From Streptomyces smyrnaeus (GTDB taxonomy: Bacteria; Actinomycetota; Actinomycetes; Streptomycetales; Streptomycetaceae): a stretch of DNA of 64,000 nt. The notes beneath the pieces are model-generated. The model saw only the letters and a program-made list of their open reading frames with translations. It made no database searches and was not told the origin of the DNA. The position numbers were made by a program, and so were the translations under genes. The stretch spans positions 558,001 to 622,000 of the forward strand of contig NZ_JAFFZM010000001.1 in NCBI RefSeq assembly GCF_017676345.1, read 5' to 3'. Positions 21,114 to 30,701 of the stretch are shown here, one piece after another; positions within the stretch are counted from its first letter, which is position 1; each line of letters begins with the position of its first letter.

Positions 21114-21617
21114 CGGTGTGTGGCGCTCGTACGGCATGGGGTCGGGGTAGGTGAGCAGCTCCAGGGTGCTGCCCCAGGGCGTACGGCAGTAGACGAACCG
21201 GTTGCGCGGCCCGGCCTCGGGGCCGGGCAGGTCGTGCGGCTCGTCGAGCAGGCTCCCGCCCGCCTCGCGGACCGCCTCGCACGCGGCGGGCAGATCCTCC
21301 ACGTAGCAGGCCAGATGCTGCCAGCCCAGATCGCTGGGGACGGCCGCCTCGCGCTGCCGGGGGCCGCGGAACTCGAACAGCTCCAGACCGGGGCCGTGCG
21401 GCAGGCGCAGCATGCGCATGGCGACCTGAGCGGTGCCGGGCGGCACACCCAGCCGCCGGGTGGTCTCCTGGTCGCCCTTCGGCCCTTTTGCACGCGGCAG
21501 CGTGTCGTACAGGCGCTCGGCGCCGAGCGTCCGGGCGAAGAAATCGGTCGCCTTCTCGATATCAGGGACGGTCACGCCGACATGATCGATTCCCCTGGGC
21601 ACATGCGTATGCCGCAT
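21093..21617 (-). CDS. VOC-superfamily (glyoxalase/epimerase-like) protein
   Basis: 174 residues. A two-module VOC fold begins at GIDHVGVTVPDIEKATDFFARTLGAE, with a second module at LGWQHLACYVEDLPAACEAVREAGG and the C-terminal metal-ligand-like TPWGSTLELLTYP. Candidate metal ligands are the His of DHVGV, the His of QHLACYV and the Glu of TLELL. Glyoxalase, dioxygenase or epimerase activity cannot be told apart. ATG 21617 has AAAGGAG 7 nt upstream; an upstream GTG/ATG extension lacks one. It converges on and overlaps the NrfD gene. Confidence 0.85.
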   Translation of the reverse strand: MRHTHVPRGIDHVGVTVPDIEKATDFFARTLGAERLYDTLPRAKGPKGDQETTRRLGVPPGTAQVAMRMLRLPHGPGLELFEFRGPRQREAAVPSDLGWQHLACYVEDLPAACEAVREAGGSLLDEPHDLPGPEAGPRNRFVYCRTPWGSTLELLTYPDPMPYERHTPLRRWRP

Positions 21618-21707
21618 GTACGCGCTCCTTTCGTTCTCGAGGACGACGCGAGAACACCCGGACCGCATAAGGGAGTTCGGTACGGCGCGGCAGCGCTCAC
21701 GGCACCG

Positions 21708-22130
21708 CTACAGCGGAATATCGGCGCAGACGGTCTTTCCGGTCTCCGGGTGTGCTCGAATGGTGACGTCCCGGGCCAGATGACAGACGATGGGCCAGCC
21801 GAACCCACCGTCTTCTCCCTCGGTGAAATCCTGCGGACTGCGGTCACGGGGCAGCACCGAACTGGAATCGGCTACTTCGACTGTGACGGTCTCGTGCCCG
21901 ATGCTCAACCGGAAGTCCCGTACCCCGTCACCGTGCCGGAGCGCGTTGGTCACCAGCTCGGACACGACCAGCAGCACGGTCTCGGCGGCTTCGGACGAGG
22001 GTGGTGGTGAGAGCGTGGCCAGAAAATTGCGGGTGAGCCGACGCGCTTGAAAACTGCTGCGCAAATAACGCGTCCGCACTGTTCCGGTTGCAACACTCTC
22101 CCCGTCGCGAAGGTCCGCTACCTGTTCCAT
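21708..22130 (-). CDS. RsbW-like anti-sigma serine kinase / HATPase regulator
   Basis: 140 residues. Histidine-kinase-like ATPase fold of the anti-sigma family: N-box SELVTNALRHGDG and G-box GGFGWPIVCHLARD. Such proteins bind a sigma factor or a STAS antagonist and phosphorylate the latter on Ser/Thr. It is divergent from a STAS gene and near a SpoIIE phosphatase, the usual partner-switching set. ATG 22130 was chosen because GGGAG lies 7 nt upstream; an in-frame GTG at 22163 has no good site. Confidence 0.85.
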   Translation of the reverse strand: MEQVADLRDGESVATGTVRTRYLRSSFQARRLTRNFLATLSPPPSSEAAETVLLVVSELVTNALRHGDGVRDFRLSIGHETVTVEVADSSSVLPRDRSPQDFTEGEDGGFGWPIVCHLARDVTIRAHPETGKTVCADIPL

Positions 22131-22617
22131 GCCTGTCTCCCGTCTCCGCAGGGCTGTTGCCACTGAAAGCGACCTGACCCGCGAATGTGGGGGTCTTTCC
22201 TCTCCCGGCGCGGTCTCGCACCTGCGCGAATACCTCGCCGCCCGCTGAACGGTGCCCCGTGTGAACGCTCGAACGGCTGCAGGGTCAGTTACCCGGGGCT
22301 TTCGTCTTCATGCATGGTTCGGCACGGATGGTACGGACAAGGAAAGGTCAGACCATTCCGGTGACGGTTGACGATCATCTCTTCGGATGTTCGTCGGCGC
22401 GGACCGAAGGGACGCCAGGGGCAGGTGCGAGAGCTGCGGCTGCTGGAAGGTGTCACCCCGTCCGGCGGCAGGACGTACGATCACTGCTGCGGGGAGGCGA
22501 CGGCGGGCGAGAGGCCCGGTCCGGCCACCGCCGGATTTGGGATACTCGAAGGACCGCAGGTCCGCATCAGGGCGGGATGCGTACAAGACCGGCCCCGTGC
22601 CGGGGGACGGAGGCGGA
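22131..22617. other. 487-bp intergenic region between the anti-sigma kinase and STAS genes
   Basis: No protein gene is convincing; short open frames here lack codon bias typical of the genome. It should contain two divergent promoters. TTGACG at 22368-22373 is a possible -35 but I find no matching -10. An AG-rich stretch at 22337-22350 stands out by composition only. Confidence 0.6.
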
Positions 22618-23118
22618 GTGAGGTCGCGGGAGAACGACCGTCTGGCCATCACGCCGCTCGCCGTCAAGGACGAGTGCGCGGTCATCCGCTTCAGCGGGGA
22701 GCTGGACCAGGGGTCCGAGGAGTTCTACCTGGACCGCATCGGCGCCGTGGTCGCCACCGGGTACCGCCACCTGGTGCTGGATGTGACAGCCCTGGTCTTC
22801 TGCGACTCACGGGGGCTGAACTGCCTGCTGGCCCTGCGATGGCTGCTGCAGCGCCGGGAAGGCAGTCTGCTGCTCGCCTGCGTCGGACGGCGGCTCGCCG
22901 CGGTGCTCGCCCTCACCGGGAGCACCGACATGCTGCCCGTCTTCTCCAGCGTCAGCGAGGCGCTGCGCTCGCTGCCCGCCGACCAGCGTCCCGACTGGCC
23001 TCCCACCGAGAGCGCGGGCCCGGACATTCCGCTGCACAGCCCGGAGCCGCTGGAGACCTCCTGGCAGAAGGACGCCAACCCACACTTCCCCCGGGACCCC
23101 GAGGGCATGGACTCCTAG
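22618..23118 (+). CDS. STAS-domain anti-sigma factor antagonist
   Basis: 166 residues. The STAS fold spans about residues 10-115 (DECAVIRFSGELDQGS, HLVLDVTALVFCDSRGLNCLLAL); the Ser of DSRG is the expected phosphorylation site. The C-terminal tail of about 50 residues is rich in Pro and charged residues and probably disordered. GTG 22618 was chosen for the GGAGG 4 nt upstream; the in-frame region before it has no STAS homology. It likely partners with the nearby anti-sigma kinase and the downstream phosphatase, 113 bp away on the same strand. Confidence 0.85.
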   Translation: MRSRENDRLAITPLAVKDECAVIRFSGELDQGSEEFYLDRIGAVVATGYRHLVLDVTALVFCDSRGLNCLLALRWLLQRREGSLLLACVGRRLAAVLALTGSTDMLPVFSSVSEALRSLPADQRPDWPPTESAGPDIPLHSPEPLETSWQKDANPHFPRDPEGMDS

Positions 23119-23231
23119 CCGCGGCCGCGGTGTCGCGGAGGGCGGTGGGCCGGGGGCGAGTGAGGATGGAGGGTCCGACCGCACACCCTCCAGCAGCGCA
23201 GTGTCGCCGCACCGCACCCTAGGAACAGGCC

Positions 23232-24491
23232 ATGGAGCAGCAGCAACCGGCCGTCAAGCAGCCGCAGCAGTCCTTCGACCAGGCGCAGCGGGCCCTGGAG
23301 CACCCGCAGCCGAAATCGCTGTCCACCCGGGCGTTCCTGCTGTGGGGGCTCGGCCTCACCCTGCTGGTGGTCGGCCTCAGCCTGGTGGCGGGGTCCGAGG
23401 TGCGACTGGTGGGCCTGCTGATCTTCCTGCCGGCCATCGCGGCGAGCGTGGGCACCGTACGGCAGACGCAGGCCGCCTCCGGCTGGGCGACGGCCGGAGC
23501 CGTCGTGTCCATCGCACGCGCACCCGGCTACCACCTGGACGACGCCATCACTTTGGTGCTCACGCTGCTGTTCGCGGGGCTCGCCGTGTTCGGGGCGCGC
23601 TGGCGCATCGCGCGGGACACCGAGCTGCTGCGGCTGCGATCGACCGCCGCCGTCGTCCAACAGCACATCCTCCACCCGCTGCCCGAGGTGACGCCCCAGG
23701 TGCGGGTCGACGGGGTGTTCGAGCCGCTGCAGGAGGACAAGCTGTTCGGCGGCGACATCTACGACGTGGCCGCCACCCCCTTCGGGACCCGGGTGCTGAT
23801 CGGCGATGTGCAGGGCAAGGGGCTGTCCGCGGTCGGTGCGGCCTTCGCCGTACTCGGCGGGTTCCGCGAAGCGGCCCACCGGGAGCCCACGCTGACGGGC
23901 CTGGTGGACGCGCTGGAGACGTCCGTCGTCCGCCACAACGCCTATGCCCGCCGCTCCGGTGAGCCCGAGCGGTTCATCACGGCCCTGGTGCTGTCGGTCG
24001 ACCCGCTCGACCGGGGCACCGCACAGGTCGTCAACTGCGGTCATCTGCCGCCGTTCCTGGTGCGGGACTCCCGGCAGCCGTGTCAGGTGCGGCTCGGGGA
24101 GACGGGGGTGCCCCTCGGGCTGGCCTCGCTGGTGGGCGAGGAGCGCTCGGCAGCCGGTTTCAGCTTTCCGCCGGACTCGGTTCTGCTGCTGTACACCGAC
24201 GGCCTCTCCGAGGCCCGGGACGGTGCGGGCACCTTCTATCCGCTCGCCGAGCGGCTCACCGCGCTGGTGAAGGGCGCCGACCCGGCCTCCCGGCCCGCTC
24301 CCGGCTCCGGGAGCGACGAGGCGCCCACCGAGCTGGCCCAAGCGCTGCGCGACGACGTACGTGCCTTCACCCACCCCTATCAGCAGGACGATCTCGCCAT
24401 CCTCACCCTGCGGCGGCACCCCGCGACCGACCGCGCCGCCGGGGCGGCCGAGACGGCCGGCTCGACACCGCCCCGCCGCCAGGAGCCCTGA
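23232..24491 (+). CDS. Membrane-anchored SpoIIE/RsbU-type PP2C phosphatase
   Basis: 419 residues. A Gln-rich cytoplasmic start is followed by about three membrane helices (residues about 33-125) and a SpoIIE-type PPM phosphatase domain (about 155-400). Key metal-binding motifs are FGGDIYDVAATPFG, GDVQGKGLSAVG, NCGHLPPFL, LLYTDGLSEARD and QQDDLAILTL. It should dephosphorylate a STAS antagonist and thereby release a sigma factor, with the membrane part sensing a signal. The STAS gene lies immediately upstream. No extra PAS/GAF sensor is visible. Confidence 0.92.
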   Translation: MEQQQPAVKQPQQSFDQAQRALEHPQPKSLSTRAFLLWGLGLTLLVVGLSLVAGSEVRLVGLLIFLPAIAASVGTVRQTQAASGWATAGAVVSIARAPGYHLDDAITLVLTLLFAGLAVFGARWRIARDTELLRLRSTAAVVQQHILHPLPEVTPQVRVDGVFEPLQEDKLFGGDIYDVAATPFGTRVLIGDVQGKGLSAVGAAFAVLGGFREAAHREPTLTGLVDALETSVVRHNAYARRSGEPERFITALVLSVDPLDRGTAQVVNCGHLPPFLVRDSRQPCQVRLGETGVPLGLASLVGEERSAAGFSFPPDSVLLLYTDGLSEARDGAGTFYPLAERLTALVKGADPASRPAPGSGSDEAPTELAQALRDDVRAFTHPYQQDDLAILTLRRHPATDRAAGAAETAGSTPPRRQEP

Positions 24492-24642
24492 GGGCGGCGC
24501 CAGGAGCCACCGTCGGGCCCCGTGCGGCCTCCGGGACGGCGGCGCCCCTGCGGACAGCGGCGACGGCCGTTATCGTCGGTGCGGACGGGGACGGTGGCAG
24601 CGCCCGGGTGCTGCGCCGAGGGGGATACGGAGGGGGAAGCGC

Positions 24643-25491
24643 ATGACGTCCGGCCGGGGTCGGCTGCTCGCCGTCAGCGACCTGCACGTGGGGATGGCGG
24701 CCAACAAGCCCGTCACCGAAGCCCTCCGCCCGCAGACCGACGACGACTGGCTGATCGTCGCGGGAGACGTGGCGGAGCACTTCGAGGAGGTGGCCTGGGC
24801 GCTACGGCTGCTCGCCGGGCGGTTCGCCCGCGTGGTGTGGACGCCGGGCAACCACGAGCTGTGGACACCGCGCGGCGACCCGGTGCAGCTGCGGGGCACC
24901 GAGCGGTACGCGCAACTGGTCGAACTGTGCCGGTCCTTGGGGGTGCTGACACCCGAGGACCCCTACCCGCGCTGGGTGGGGCCCGAGGGCGAGGTGGTGA
25001 TCGCGCCGGTCTTCCAGCTGTACGACTACTCCTTCCGGCCGCCCGGCACCCACACCAAGGAGGAGTCGCTGGCCCGCGCCCACGCCTCGGGGGTCGTCTG
25101 TACGGACGAGTATCTGCTGCACCCCGACCCCTATCCCGCCGTCGACGACTGGTGCCGGGAGCGGGTGGCCGCCACCGAGAAGCGGCTGGACGCCCTGGAC
25201 CCCGGCACCCCGCTGGTGCTCGTCAGCCACTGGCCGCTGCTGCGGGAGCCGACCGAGGTGATGTGGTATCCGGAGTTCGCGCAGTGGTGCGGCACCCAGC
25301 TGACCGCCGACTGGCACAAGAGGTACAACGTGGCCGTCTCCGTCTACGGCCATCTGCACATCCCCCGCACCACCGAGCACGACGGGGTCCGCTTCGAGGA
25401 GGTCTCCATCGGCTACCCCAGGGAGTGGCGCCGCCGGGGCCACCCGCGCGGGCTGCTGCGGCAGATCCTGCCCACGCCGGACGAGTACTGA
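24643..25491 (+). CDS. Calcineurin-like metallophosphoesterase
   Basis: 282 residues. All five phosphoesterase blocks are visible: SDLHVG, VAGDVAEHF, TPGNHELW, VLVSHWPLL and VYGHLHIPR, giving the Asp, His and Asn ligands of a dinuclear metal site. The substrate is unknown. The protein looks soluble. ATG 24643 follows a GGAGGGGG run by about 6 nt. Similar Streptomyces genes are often found next to phosphopantetheinyl transferases, but none lies here; the next gene is a convergent ABC exporter. Confidence 0.88.
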   Translation: MTSGRGRLLAVSDLHVGMAANKPVTEALRPQTDDDWLIVAGDVAEHFEEVAWALRLLAGRFARVVWTPGNHELWTPRGDPVQLRGTERYAQLVELCRSLGVLTPEDPYPRWVGPEGEVVIAPVFQLYDYSFRPPGTHTKEESLARAHASGVVCTDEYLLHPDPYPAVDDWCRERVAATEKRLDALDPGTPLVLVSHWPLLREPTEVMWYPEFAQWCGTQLTADWHKRYNVAVSVYGHLHIPRTTEHDGVRFEEVSIGYPREWRRRGHPRGLLRQILPTPDEY

Positions 25492-25529
25492 CGGGGACGG
25501 GCTGCCGCCGCGAGGGCGGGCCGCCCCTG

Positions 25530-27251
25530 TCAGCCGACCGGGCCGTGCAGCTTCCTCGCCCGGCGCACCGTGGCGAACAGCAGCGCCGAGGTGAGCCCGA
25601 CAGCGGTCACCACGGGCCGCAGCATCGCCCCCGCCTGCGCCCCGGGGTCGAGAGCGCCGCTCAGCCCCAGCCCGGCGGTCAGCGAGGCGACCGCCGTCAG
25701 GAACGGTGCGGCGTACCAGAGCAGGAACACGAAGACGCTGGCGTCCCCGGCGGGAGTCACCAGGCCCAGGGACAGCAGATCCGTCCGCACCGGGCCGCGC
25801 GCCGCCGCCAGCACCGCCGCGGCTGCGAAGGGCGGCGCGCACAGCGGCATCAGCAGCAGCGCCCATCCGCCGCCGTGCAGCGCGAAGGGGACTGCCGCCA
25901 GCAGGGCGAACACGGCACCAACCAGTGCCGGGACGATCGCATGCTGCACCATCGAGGCGGCCAGGCTCGACGGCGACCAGGAGGAGCGCCGTACGTCGTC
26001 CGTCTCCAGCCGCGCGGTCTCCGCGAGCTTGCCGACCGCGAACCATCCCAGGCTCAGCGCCATGGCGAGTACGGCCACACGCGTCGTCCCCTCCAGCCGC
26101 ACGGCCAGGCCCACCGTACCGGCTGCGGCGACCGTCCACAGCGCGGCGCTCGCCGCACGTCCCGGCGCACGCAGCAGGGCGACGGCATCCCGCCATACGA
26201 CGACGAGCCGGCGGGAGCGCGGCAGGGGCAGCCGGCGCCGGATTCCGGGCGCGCCGTCCGCGAGTGCCTCGTCGATCGCCAGCTTGGCGACGCGCAGTTC
26301 GGCCGACCACAGCACCGAGGCGACGGTGGCCGCCGTGGCGGCGCGTGCCCGCAGCAGCCGGGTGGGGACCGTCCCGACCACCCCGACGGCGTGGGCGACG
26401 GCCGCGGCCGTACCGGCGAGCAGCAAGGCGAGGGCGAGCGGCCAGCCCGCTGCGCGCCCACCGGCCGCGTGCAGCACCGGCTGCGCGGCCCAGCCCCACG
26501 GTCCGGACCACAGTTCGACCGTCTCCACAAGCGTCGAGCGCCGTCCTGTCGCCGCCAGCGCCGCCTGCCCGGCGAGCAGGGTCAGCAGCAGCACGGCGTA
26601 CGGGGTGAGCTCGCGCACCCGGCGCGCCGGCAGGGCGCCGCGTTCCACATGGAGGGCGAGCGTCGCGGCCAGCAGCGGCAAGCACACCCCGGCCGGCAGC
26701 CACAGCAAAGACGCGGGCCCCAGCTCGGCCAGTCCGATCAGCCGCAGCAGCACCGCGCCACCGACGGCACACAGCACCCCGCCGACCGTCATCAGGACCG
26801 CCGTCAGCCGGAACGCGGGCCGCAACACCCGTTCCCGGCGTATCGGTTGGGACAGCAGCCAGCCCACGTCGTGGCGCGGCACCAGCACGGGTCCGCGCCA
26901 CAGCGCGTCCCGCGCCGCGAGCACTGCCAGTGCGCACGCCAGCAGGACCAGCACCGCCGGCAGGGCGCGGCGTATCGCCTCGGCGGTGTCGTCCTGCGCG
27001 GCGAGGTGCCCGAGCCGCTGGACGAAGCGGTGGCCCAGGGTGCTGCCGTAGCCGACGGCGAACAGCGCCACGGCGTAGCCGGTGACCGCCATGTCGCGGT
27101 TGCGTCGACTGCGGTGCGCCCGCCGCTTGTCGTGCAACAAGCGCAGGGTCTCCGGGGTGCGGTCGTCCGCCTCCGTCCACGCGGCACCGTCACTCTCGGC
27201 GGCGGTACCGTCGATCGGTTCGGTGGCGTCCCGCTGCGCTGCGCTGCTCAT
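25530..27251 (-). CDS. ABC transporter permease, large Ala/Leu-rich membrane protein
   Basis: 573 residues. A hydrophilic N-terminal segment (1-52) precedes about 12 hydrophobic segments. I do not recognise a named family, but composition and position identify the membrane partner of the adjacent ATPase, whose stop overlaps this ATG (27249-27251). The role is probably export or membrane remodelling, since there is no substrate-binding protein. Substrate unknown. Confidence 0.8.
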   Translation of the reverse strand: MSSAAQRDATEPIDGTAAESDGAAWTEADDRTPETLRLLHDKRRAHRSRRNRDMAVTGYAVALFAVGYGSTLGHRFVQRLGHLAAQDDTAEAIRRALPAVLVLLACALAVLAARDALWRGPVLVPRHDVGWLLSQPIRRERVLRPAFRLTAVLMTVGGVLCAVGGAVLLRLIGLAELGPASLLWLPAGVCLPLLAATLALHVERGALPARRVRELTPYAVLLLTLLAGQAALAATGRRSTLVETVELWSGPWGWAAQPVLHAAGGRAAGWPLALALLLAGTAAAVAHAVGVVGTVPTRLLRARAATAATVASVLWSAELRVAKLAIDEALADGAPGIRRRLPLPRSRRLVVVWRDAVALLRAPGRAASAALWTVAAAGTVGLAVRLEGTTRVAVLAMALSLGWFAVGKLAETARLETDDVRRSSWSPSSLAASMVQHAIVPALVGAVFALLAAVPFALHGGGWALLLMPLCAPPFAAAAVLAAARGPVRTDLLSLGLVTPAGDASVFVFLLWYAAPFLTAVASLTAGLGLSGALDPGAQAGAMLRPVVTAVGLTSALLFATVRRARKLHGPVG

Positions 27252-27976
27252 CGGGTGCCGTCCAGCTCCTCCAGCACACCGGGGCCGCCCTCGGCGAGCA
27301 CCTTGCCGTCCTCCAGTACGAGCACATGGTCGGCCACGGCGTGCACGAGCTCGGCCTGGTGGGTGGCGAGGAGCACGGCCACACCGTCCCGGGTCTCACC
27401 GCGCAGCAGTTCGCCCAGGCGGGTGCGGGAGGCCGGGTCCAGGCGCTGTTCGGGTTCGTCCAGGACGAGCAGGTCCCGCGGTCTGACGAGCGCGGCGGCC
27501 AGTTGCAGGGCCTGGGTCTGGCCGGAGGAGAGGGCGGAGGGCAGCTGGTCCGCGTGACCGGCCAGGCGCCGGTCGGCCAGCACCTGGTCGATCCACATGT
27601 CCGCGTCGGCGACTCCGTGGGCCACGGTGATCAGTTCGAGGTGCTCACGGACGGTCAGGTCCGGGTAGAAGCCGGCGGTGTCCCCCGCGACCGCCACCCG
27701 GGCCCGTACCTGGGGGTCGTCCTCGTCGACCGGCCTACCGTCGAACAGCGCCGTGCCCGTGGTCGGCCGGTCCCGCCCGCACGCCAGGCGCAGCAGCGTC
27801 GACTTGCCCGACCCGTTGTGGCCGAACAGCGCGGTGCACGTCCCGGGGCGGACCTCCAGGTCGAGGGGGTGGAGCGCTTCCCGCTCCCCGTAGCGTCGGC
27901 TCACGCCGGTCAGCCGCAGCAGCGGCTCGGTCTGCCCGTCCGCCGGCGCCGCTCCGGTCGTGGGTGCGGCCGTCAT
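27248..27976 (-). CDS. ABC transporter ATP-binding protein
   Basis: 242 residues. Walker A GHNGSGKST, Q-loop region near VAVAGDTAGF, signature variant ALSSGQTQALQLA (SSGQ for the usual LSGGQ), Walker B DLLVLDEPEQRLD and H-loop ATHQAEL. It powers the permease encoded just downstream. ATG 27976 has GGAG 7 nt upstream; an in-frame GTG at 28003 would add nine residues and has a poorer site. No drug-specific features are seen. Confidence 0.9.
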   Translation of the reverse strand: MTAAPTTGAAPADGQTEPLLRLTGVSRRYGEREALHPLDLEVRPGTCTALFGHNGSGKSTLLRLACGRDRPTTGTALFDGRPVDEDDPQVRARVAVAGDTAGFYPDLTVREHLELITVAHGVADADMWIDQVLADRRLAGHADQLPSALSSGQTQALQLAAALVRPRDLLVLDEPEQRLDPASRTRLGELLRGETRDGVAVLLATHQAELVHAVADHVLVLEDGKVLAEGGPGVLEELDGTR

Positions 27977-28319
27977 CCCCCGTACTCCGATGTCGGCGGC
28001 CACCGCAGCAGCCGTTCCGTCCCGATGACAACTGCGTCCCCGCTCCTGTGCGCGGAGACCACCCCTCCGATCGGCCCCATGCGGATCATCTTCTCAGACG
28101 ATCAGTCCACGTCCGGCGGCCCTGCGGACGCGGCCTTTGGCGGCGCCCGGTCCCGTCCTATGCGACAAGTGCGCAACGCAATGACTGCGTGGCGGGGACG
28201 TCATACTCCTGTCACAGCAGGGGCTCGGGCGCTGACCGGGAGACCGGTTGGTTGGCTAATCTGCAAGTGCGGCGCATTGCGGTCGGACGTGGATGCGGGT
28301 GACGGGGGAGGGACTGTCG
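27977..28319. other. 343-bp divergent region (ABC exporter / type VII-like locus)
   Basis: No gene seen. It contains the promoter candidate at 28233-28262 for the plus-strand operon and the ribosome binding sites at either end. I see no repeats or hairpins of note. Confidence 0.65.
28233..28262 (+). promoter_or_regulatory. Candidate promoter of the type VII-like operon
   Basis: TGACCG (28233-28238) and TAATCT (28257-28262), 18 bp apart. The -10 is identical to that of mutA. It lies about 57 nt before the ATG at 28320. It is the only good -10 match I find before a run of five coupled genes. Confidence 0.4.
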
Positions 28320-30701
28320 ATGCCGGATGCTCGGGGGAGCTCCGAAGAGGGCCGGACGCCGGGGCTGCGTCCGCGGCGGCTGGTCGACGAGGCGAAGAGC
28401 ACCGACCGGGAGGTCGAACGGCGCGGGTTGGCGGCGCTGAAGGCGCGCGGCGCACGGCTGGCCGCTGCCGCCTGGGCGACCGTGCGGCCCAACAGGCGCC
28501 GCACGACCGGCTACATCGCGCTGTGCTCGGTGGGGGCGCTGGTCGGTACGTCCGTGGTGGTGGGCACCGGCAAGGCGGGGGCGGTGCCCGACCTGTCCGA
28601 CATCGGCGCCTGGCTGACCAGTTCGCGCACCGGTGAGGCCGCGCACGCCAACGGCCTGACCGGGGACGTGGACGGCAAGGTCAAGCTCCCCGGGATGGGT
28701 GACCACCCGGTCACCATCTCGCAGGACGGCAAGACGGTGCTGGTCCTGGACGAGAAGACGGGCAAGCTCGTACGGATCGACCCCTCGCAGCTGACGGTCG
28801 AGCAGTCCTCCCGCTACGGGACGGGGCTGCAGTTGGTGTCCGGCGGCCGGTACGCCTATCTGGTCGATCCGGTCAAGGCCCGGGTCCAGCGCATCGATCC
28901 GGTACGTACGACTCCGATCGGCGCCCCCGTCGACCTGGGGGCCGGGCCGTTGGGCAAGGCCGTGGCGGACCCGAAGGGCACACTGTGGGTGCCGGTGCCC
29001 GGCAAGGGCAAGGTCGTACCCTTCCCACGCGGCAAGAAGGCGCCGGGCATCAAGGTGGCGGCGAAGAGCAACAAGCCCGCCACGCTGCTGATGACGCTCG
29101 CCGACAGCCGCCCCGTGGTGACCGACACCGAGGGCGGGACGGTCACCCTGCTCAAGCGCACGGGCCGCGGTATGCGCTTCAAGCTGCCCAGCAACATCAC
29201 CAAGGCCCCGTCCGGTTCGGTGCTGGTGCCCTCGGCGACGACCGGCGACGTCGTGCCGGTGCTGGCGCGCAAGTCGGGCCGGATGGCGCTCGTCAACACC
29301 CGGACGGGCTCGCTGCTGACCGCGTCCCTGGGCGCCTCGGACGGCCGGTACGGCACCCCGCAGGTGCTGGGGTCCAAGGTGTATGTGCCCGACCAGGGCA
29401 ACGGGACGCTGAAGGTGTACGACACCGAGGCGGCGGCGATCACCAAGCCGGTCAAGGTGACCGGCAAGCGCGGCAAGCTGAGCCTGTTCGTACGCGACGG
29501 ACTGCTGTGGGTCAACGACGCGGACAACGCCACCGCCGTCGTGATCAACTCTTCCGGCCACGTCAAGCGCGTGCACAAGTACGACACCGATGTGCCCTCC
29601 GGCCGCAAGCCCCGGGACAAGGACCGCAGCGGCGACGACGGCAGGCGCGACCCGGCGCCGGGACCGGACGCGCCCGACCCGCTGCCCGAAGGCCCCGCCG
29701 GGCCGGGCCGGGACGACAAGCCCGCGCGCCCCGAGGCCCCGGCGGACAAGCCGGACCGGGACGGCACCGACGACAAGCCCGCGCCCGACCCGAAGCAGGA
29801 TCCGAAGCCCGACCCCGACAAGCCCGATCCCGACCAGCCGGACGAGGACGAGCCCGCGAAGCCGCAGCCGCCCGGTGTCCCGCAGGCGGAATCCGGCCCC
29901 GGCACCATCCGCGTCTCCTTCGCGCCCTCCTCGGGCGTCAAGCCGACCGGATACCGGCTCAAGGGCGCACCGGCCGGCGCCGAGGTGAAGCCGACGAGGG
30001 TCGGTCCCGGCGGGCCGTTCACCTTCGAGGTGAAGGGCGGCTCCTGCGACCGGCAGTACACCTTCACCGTGGAGGCGGAGTTCTCGGACGGGCAGAAGGC
30101 CGAATCGGGCCGCTCCGGCCCCGCCCGCCCGTGTGTGGCGCCCGGCCAGCCGCAGAACGTCCGGCACGCCTTCCCGCAGGGCGGCAAGGGCATCAACCTC
30201 ACCTGGCAGGCACCCGCCAACGCGGGGAACGGCACCACCTACACCGTCACCGGCGGAGGGCCCGACACGGACGGGAATTCGGGCAACACCCGGGCGACGC
30301 TGCGGAACCTGAAGAACTTCCGCACCTACACCCTCACCGTCGCCGCCAAGAACGCGGCCGGCTCGGGCGGCAGCGTCGTGGAGCGGGTGAATCTGTCGAA
30401 CACGAGGAACATCCGCGTCGCGGACAATGTCGACGACGGGGACGACGTGGGTGTCCGTACCCAGCCCAACGGCATGGCAGGGTCGCGGGTGGGCTTCATC
30501 CCCAGCGGGCAGACGCCCATGCTCAAGGTGATCTGCCAGATCGAGGGCAGTGCGGAGACCCACGACACGTACGGCTGGAAGAGCGACAAGTGGGACCGCA
30601 TCGAGTGGGAGGGCAAGACCGCCTACATCAGCGACCTGTGGGTCGGCACCAGCAACCATCGCAAGGGCGAGTTCTCCCCGGAGGTCTGGAAGTGCGAGTA
30701 G
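28320..30701 (+). CDS. Membrane-anchored beta-propeller / fibronectin III / SH3-like surface protein
   Basis: 793 residues. Cytoplasmic basic N-terminus, one membrane helix at 63-83, then a large outside region. Residues about 110-430 are repeated beta-strand units of a WD40/NHL-like propeller (GDHPVTISQDGKTVLVLDEKTG and similar). About 430-520 is an Asp/Pro/Lys-rich spacer. About 525-700 holds two fibronectin III-like repeats. The last 95 residues (NIRVADNVDDG...) look like a bacterial SH3-type wall-binding fold. ATG 28320 was preferred over ATG 28293 because GGGGGAGGG lies 7 nt upstream. It is the first gene of the locus and overlaps the MoxR start by 10 bp. Likely a wall-facing scaffold. 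Confidence 0.8.
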   Translation: MPDARGSSEEGRTPGLRPRRLVDEAKSTDREVERRGLAALKARGARLAAAAWATVRPNRRRTTGYIALCSVGALVGTSVVVGTGKAGAVPDLSDIGAWLTSSRTGEAAHANGLTGDVDGKVKLPGMGDHPVTISQDGKTVLVLDEKTGKLVRIDPSQLTVEQSSRYGTGLQLVSGGRYAYLVDPVKARVQRIDPVRTTPIGAPVDLGAGPLGKAVADPKGTLWVPVPGKGKVVPFPRGKKAPGIKVAAKSNKPATLLMTLADSRPVVTDTEGGTVTLLKRTGRGMRFKLPSNITKAPSGSVLVPSATTGDVVPVLARKSGRMALVNTRTGSLLTASLGASDGRYGTPQVLGSKVYVPDQGNGTLKVYDTEAAAITKPVKVTGKRGKLSLFVRDGLLWVNDADNATAVVINSSGHVKRVHKYDTDVPSGRKPRDKDRSGDDGRRDPAPGPDAPDPLPEGPAGPGRDDKPARPEAPADKPDRDGTDDKPAPDPKQDPKPDPDKPDPDQPDEDEPAKPQPPGVPQAESGPGTIRVSFAPSSGVKPTGYRLKGAPAGAEVKPTRVGPGGPFTFEVKGGSCDRQYTFTVEAEFSDGQKAESGRSGPARPCVAPGQPQNVRHAFPQGGKGINLTWQAPANAGNGTTYTVTGGGPDTDGNSGNTRATLRNLKNFRTYTLTVAAKNAAGSGGSVVERVNLSNTRNIRVADNVDDGDDVGVRTQPNGMAGSRVGFIPSGQTPMLKVICQIEGSAETHDTYGWKSDKWDRIEWEGKTAYISDLWVGTSNHRKGEFSPEVWKCE

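Noticed and set aside
24522..27557. A 1011-codon plus-strand frame across the metallophosphoesterase and ABC permease region
   Set aside because: It spans two real genes in other frames, has Arg/Gly/Gln-rich composition and no motifs or ribosome binding site.
29779..29853. Possible tandem repeat array in the Asp/Pro/Lys-rich region of the FnIII protein
   Set aside because: The units are irregular and in frame; this is a low-complexity coding spacer, not a DNA repeat element or CRISPR.
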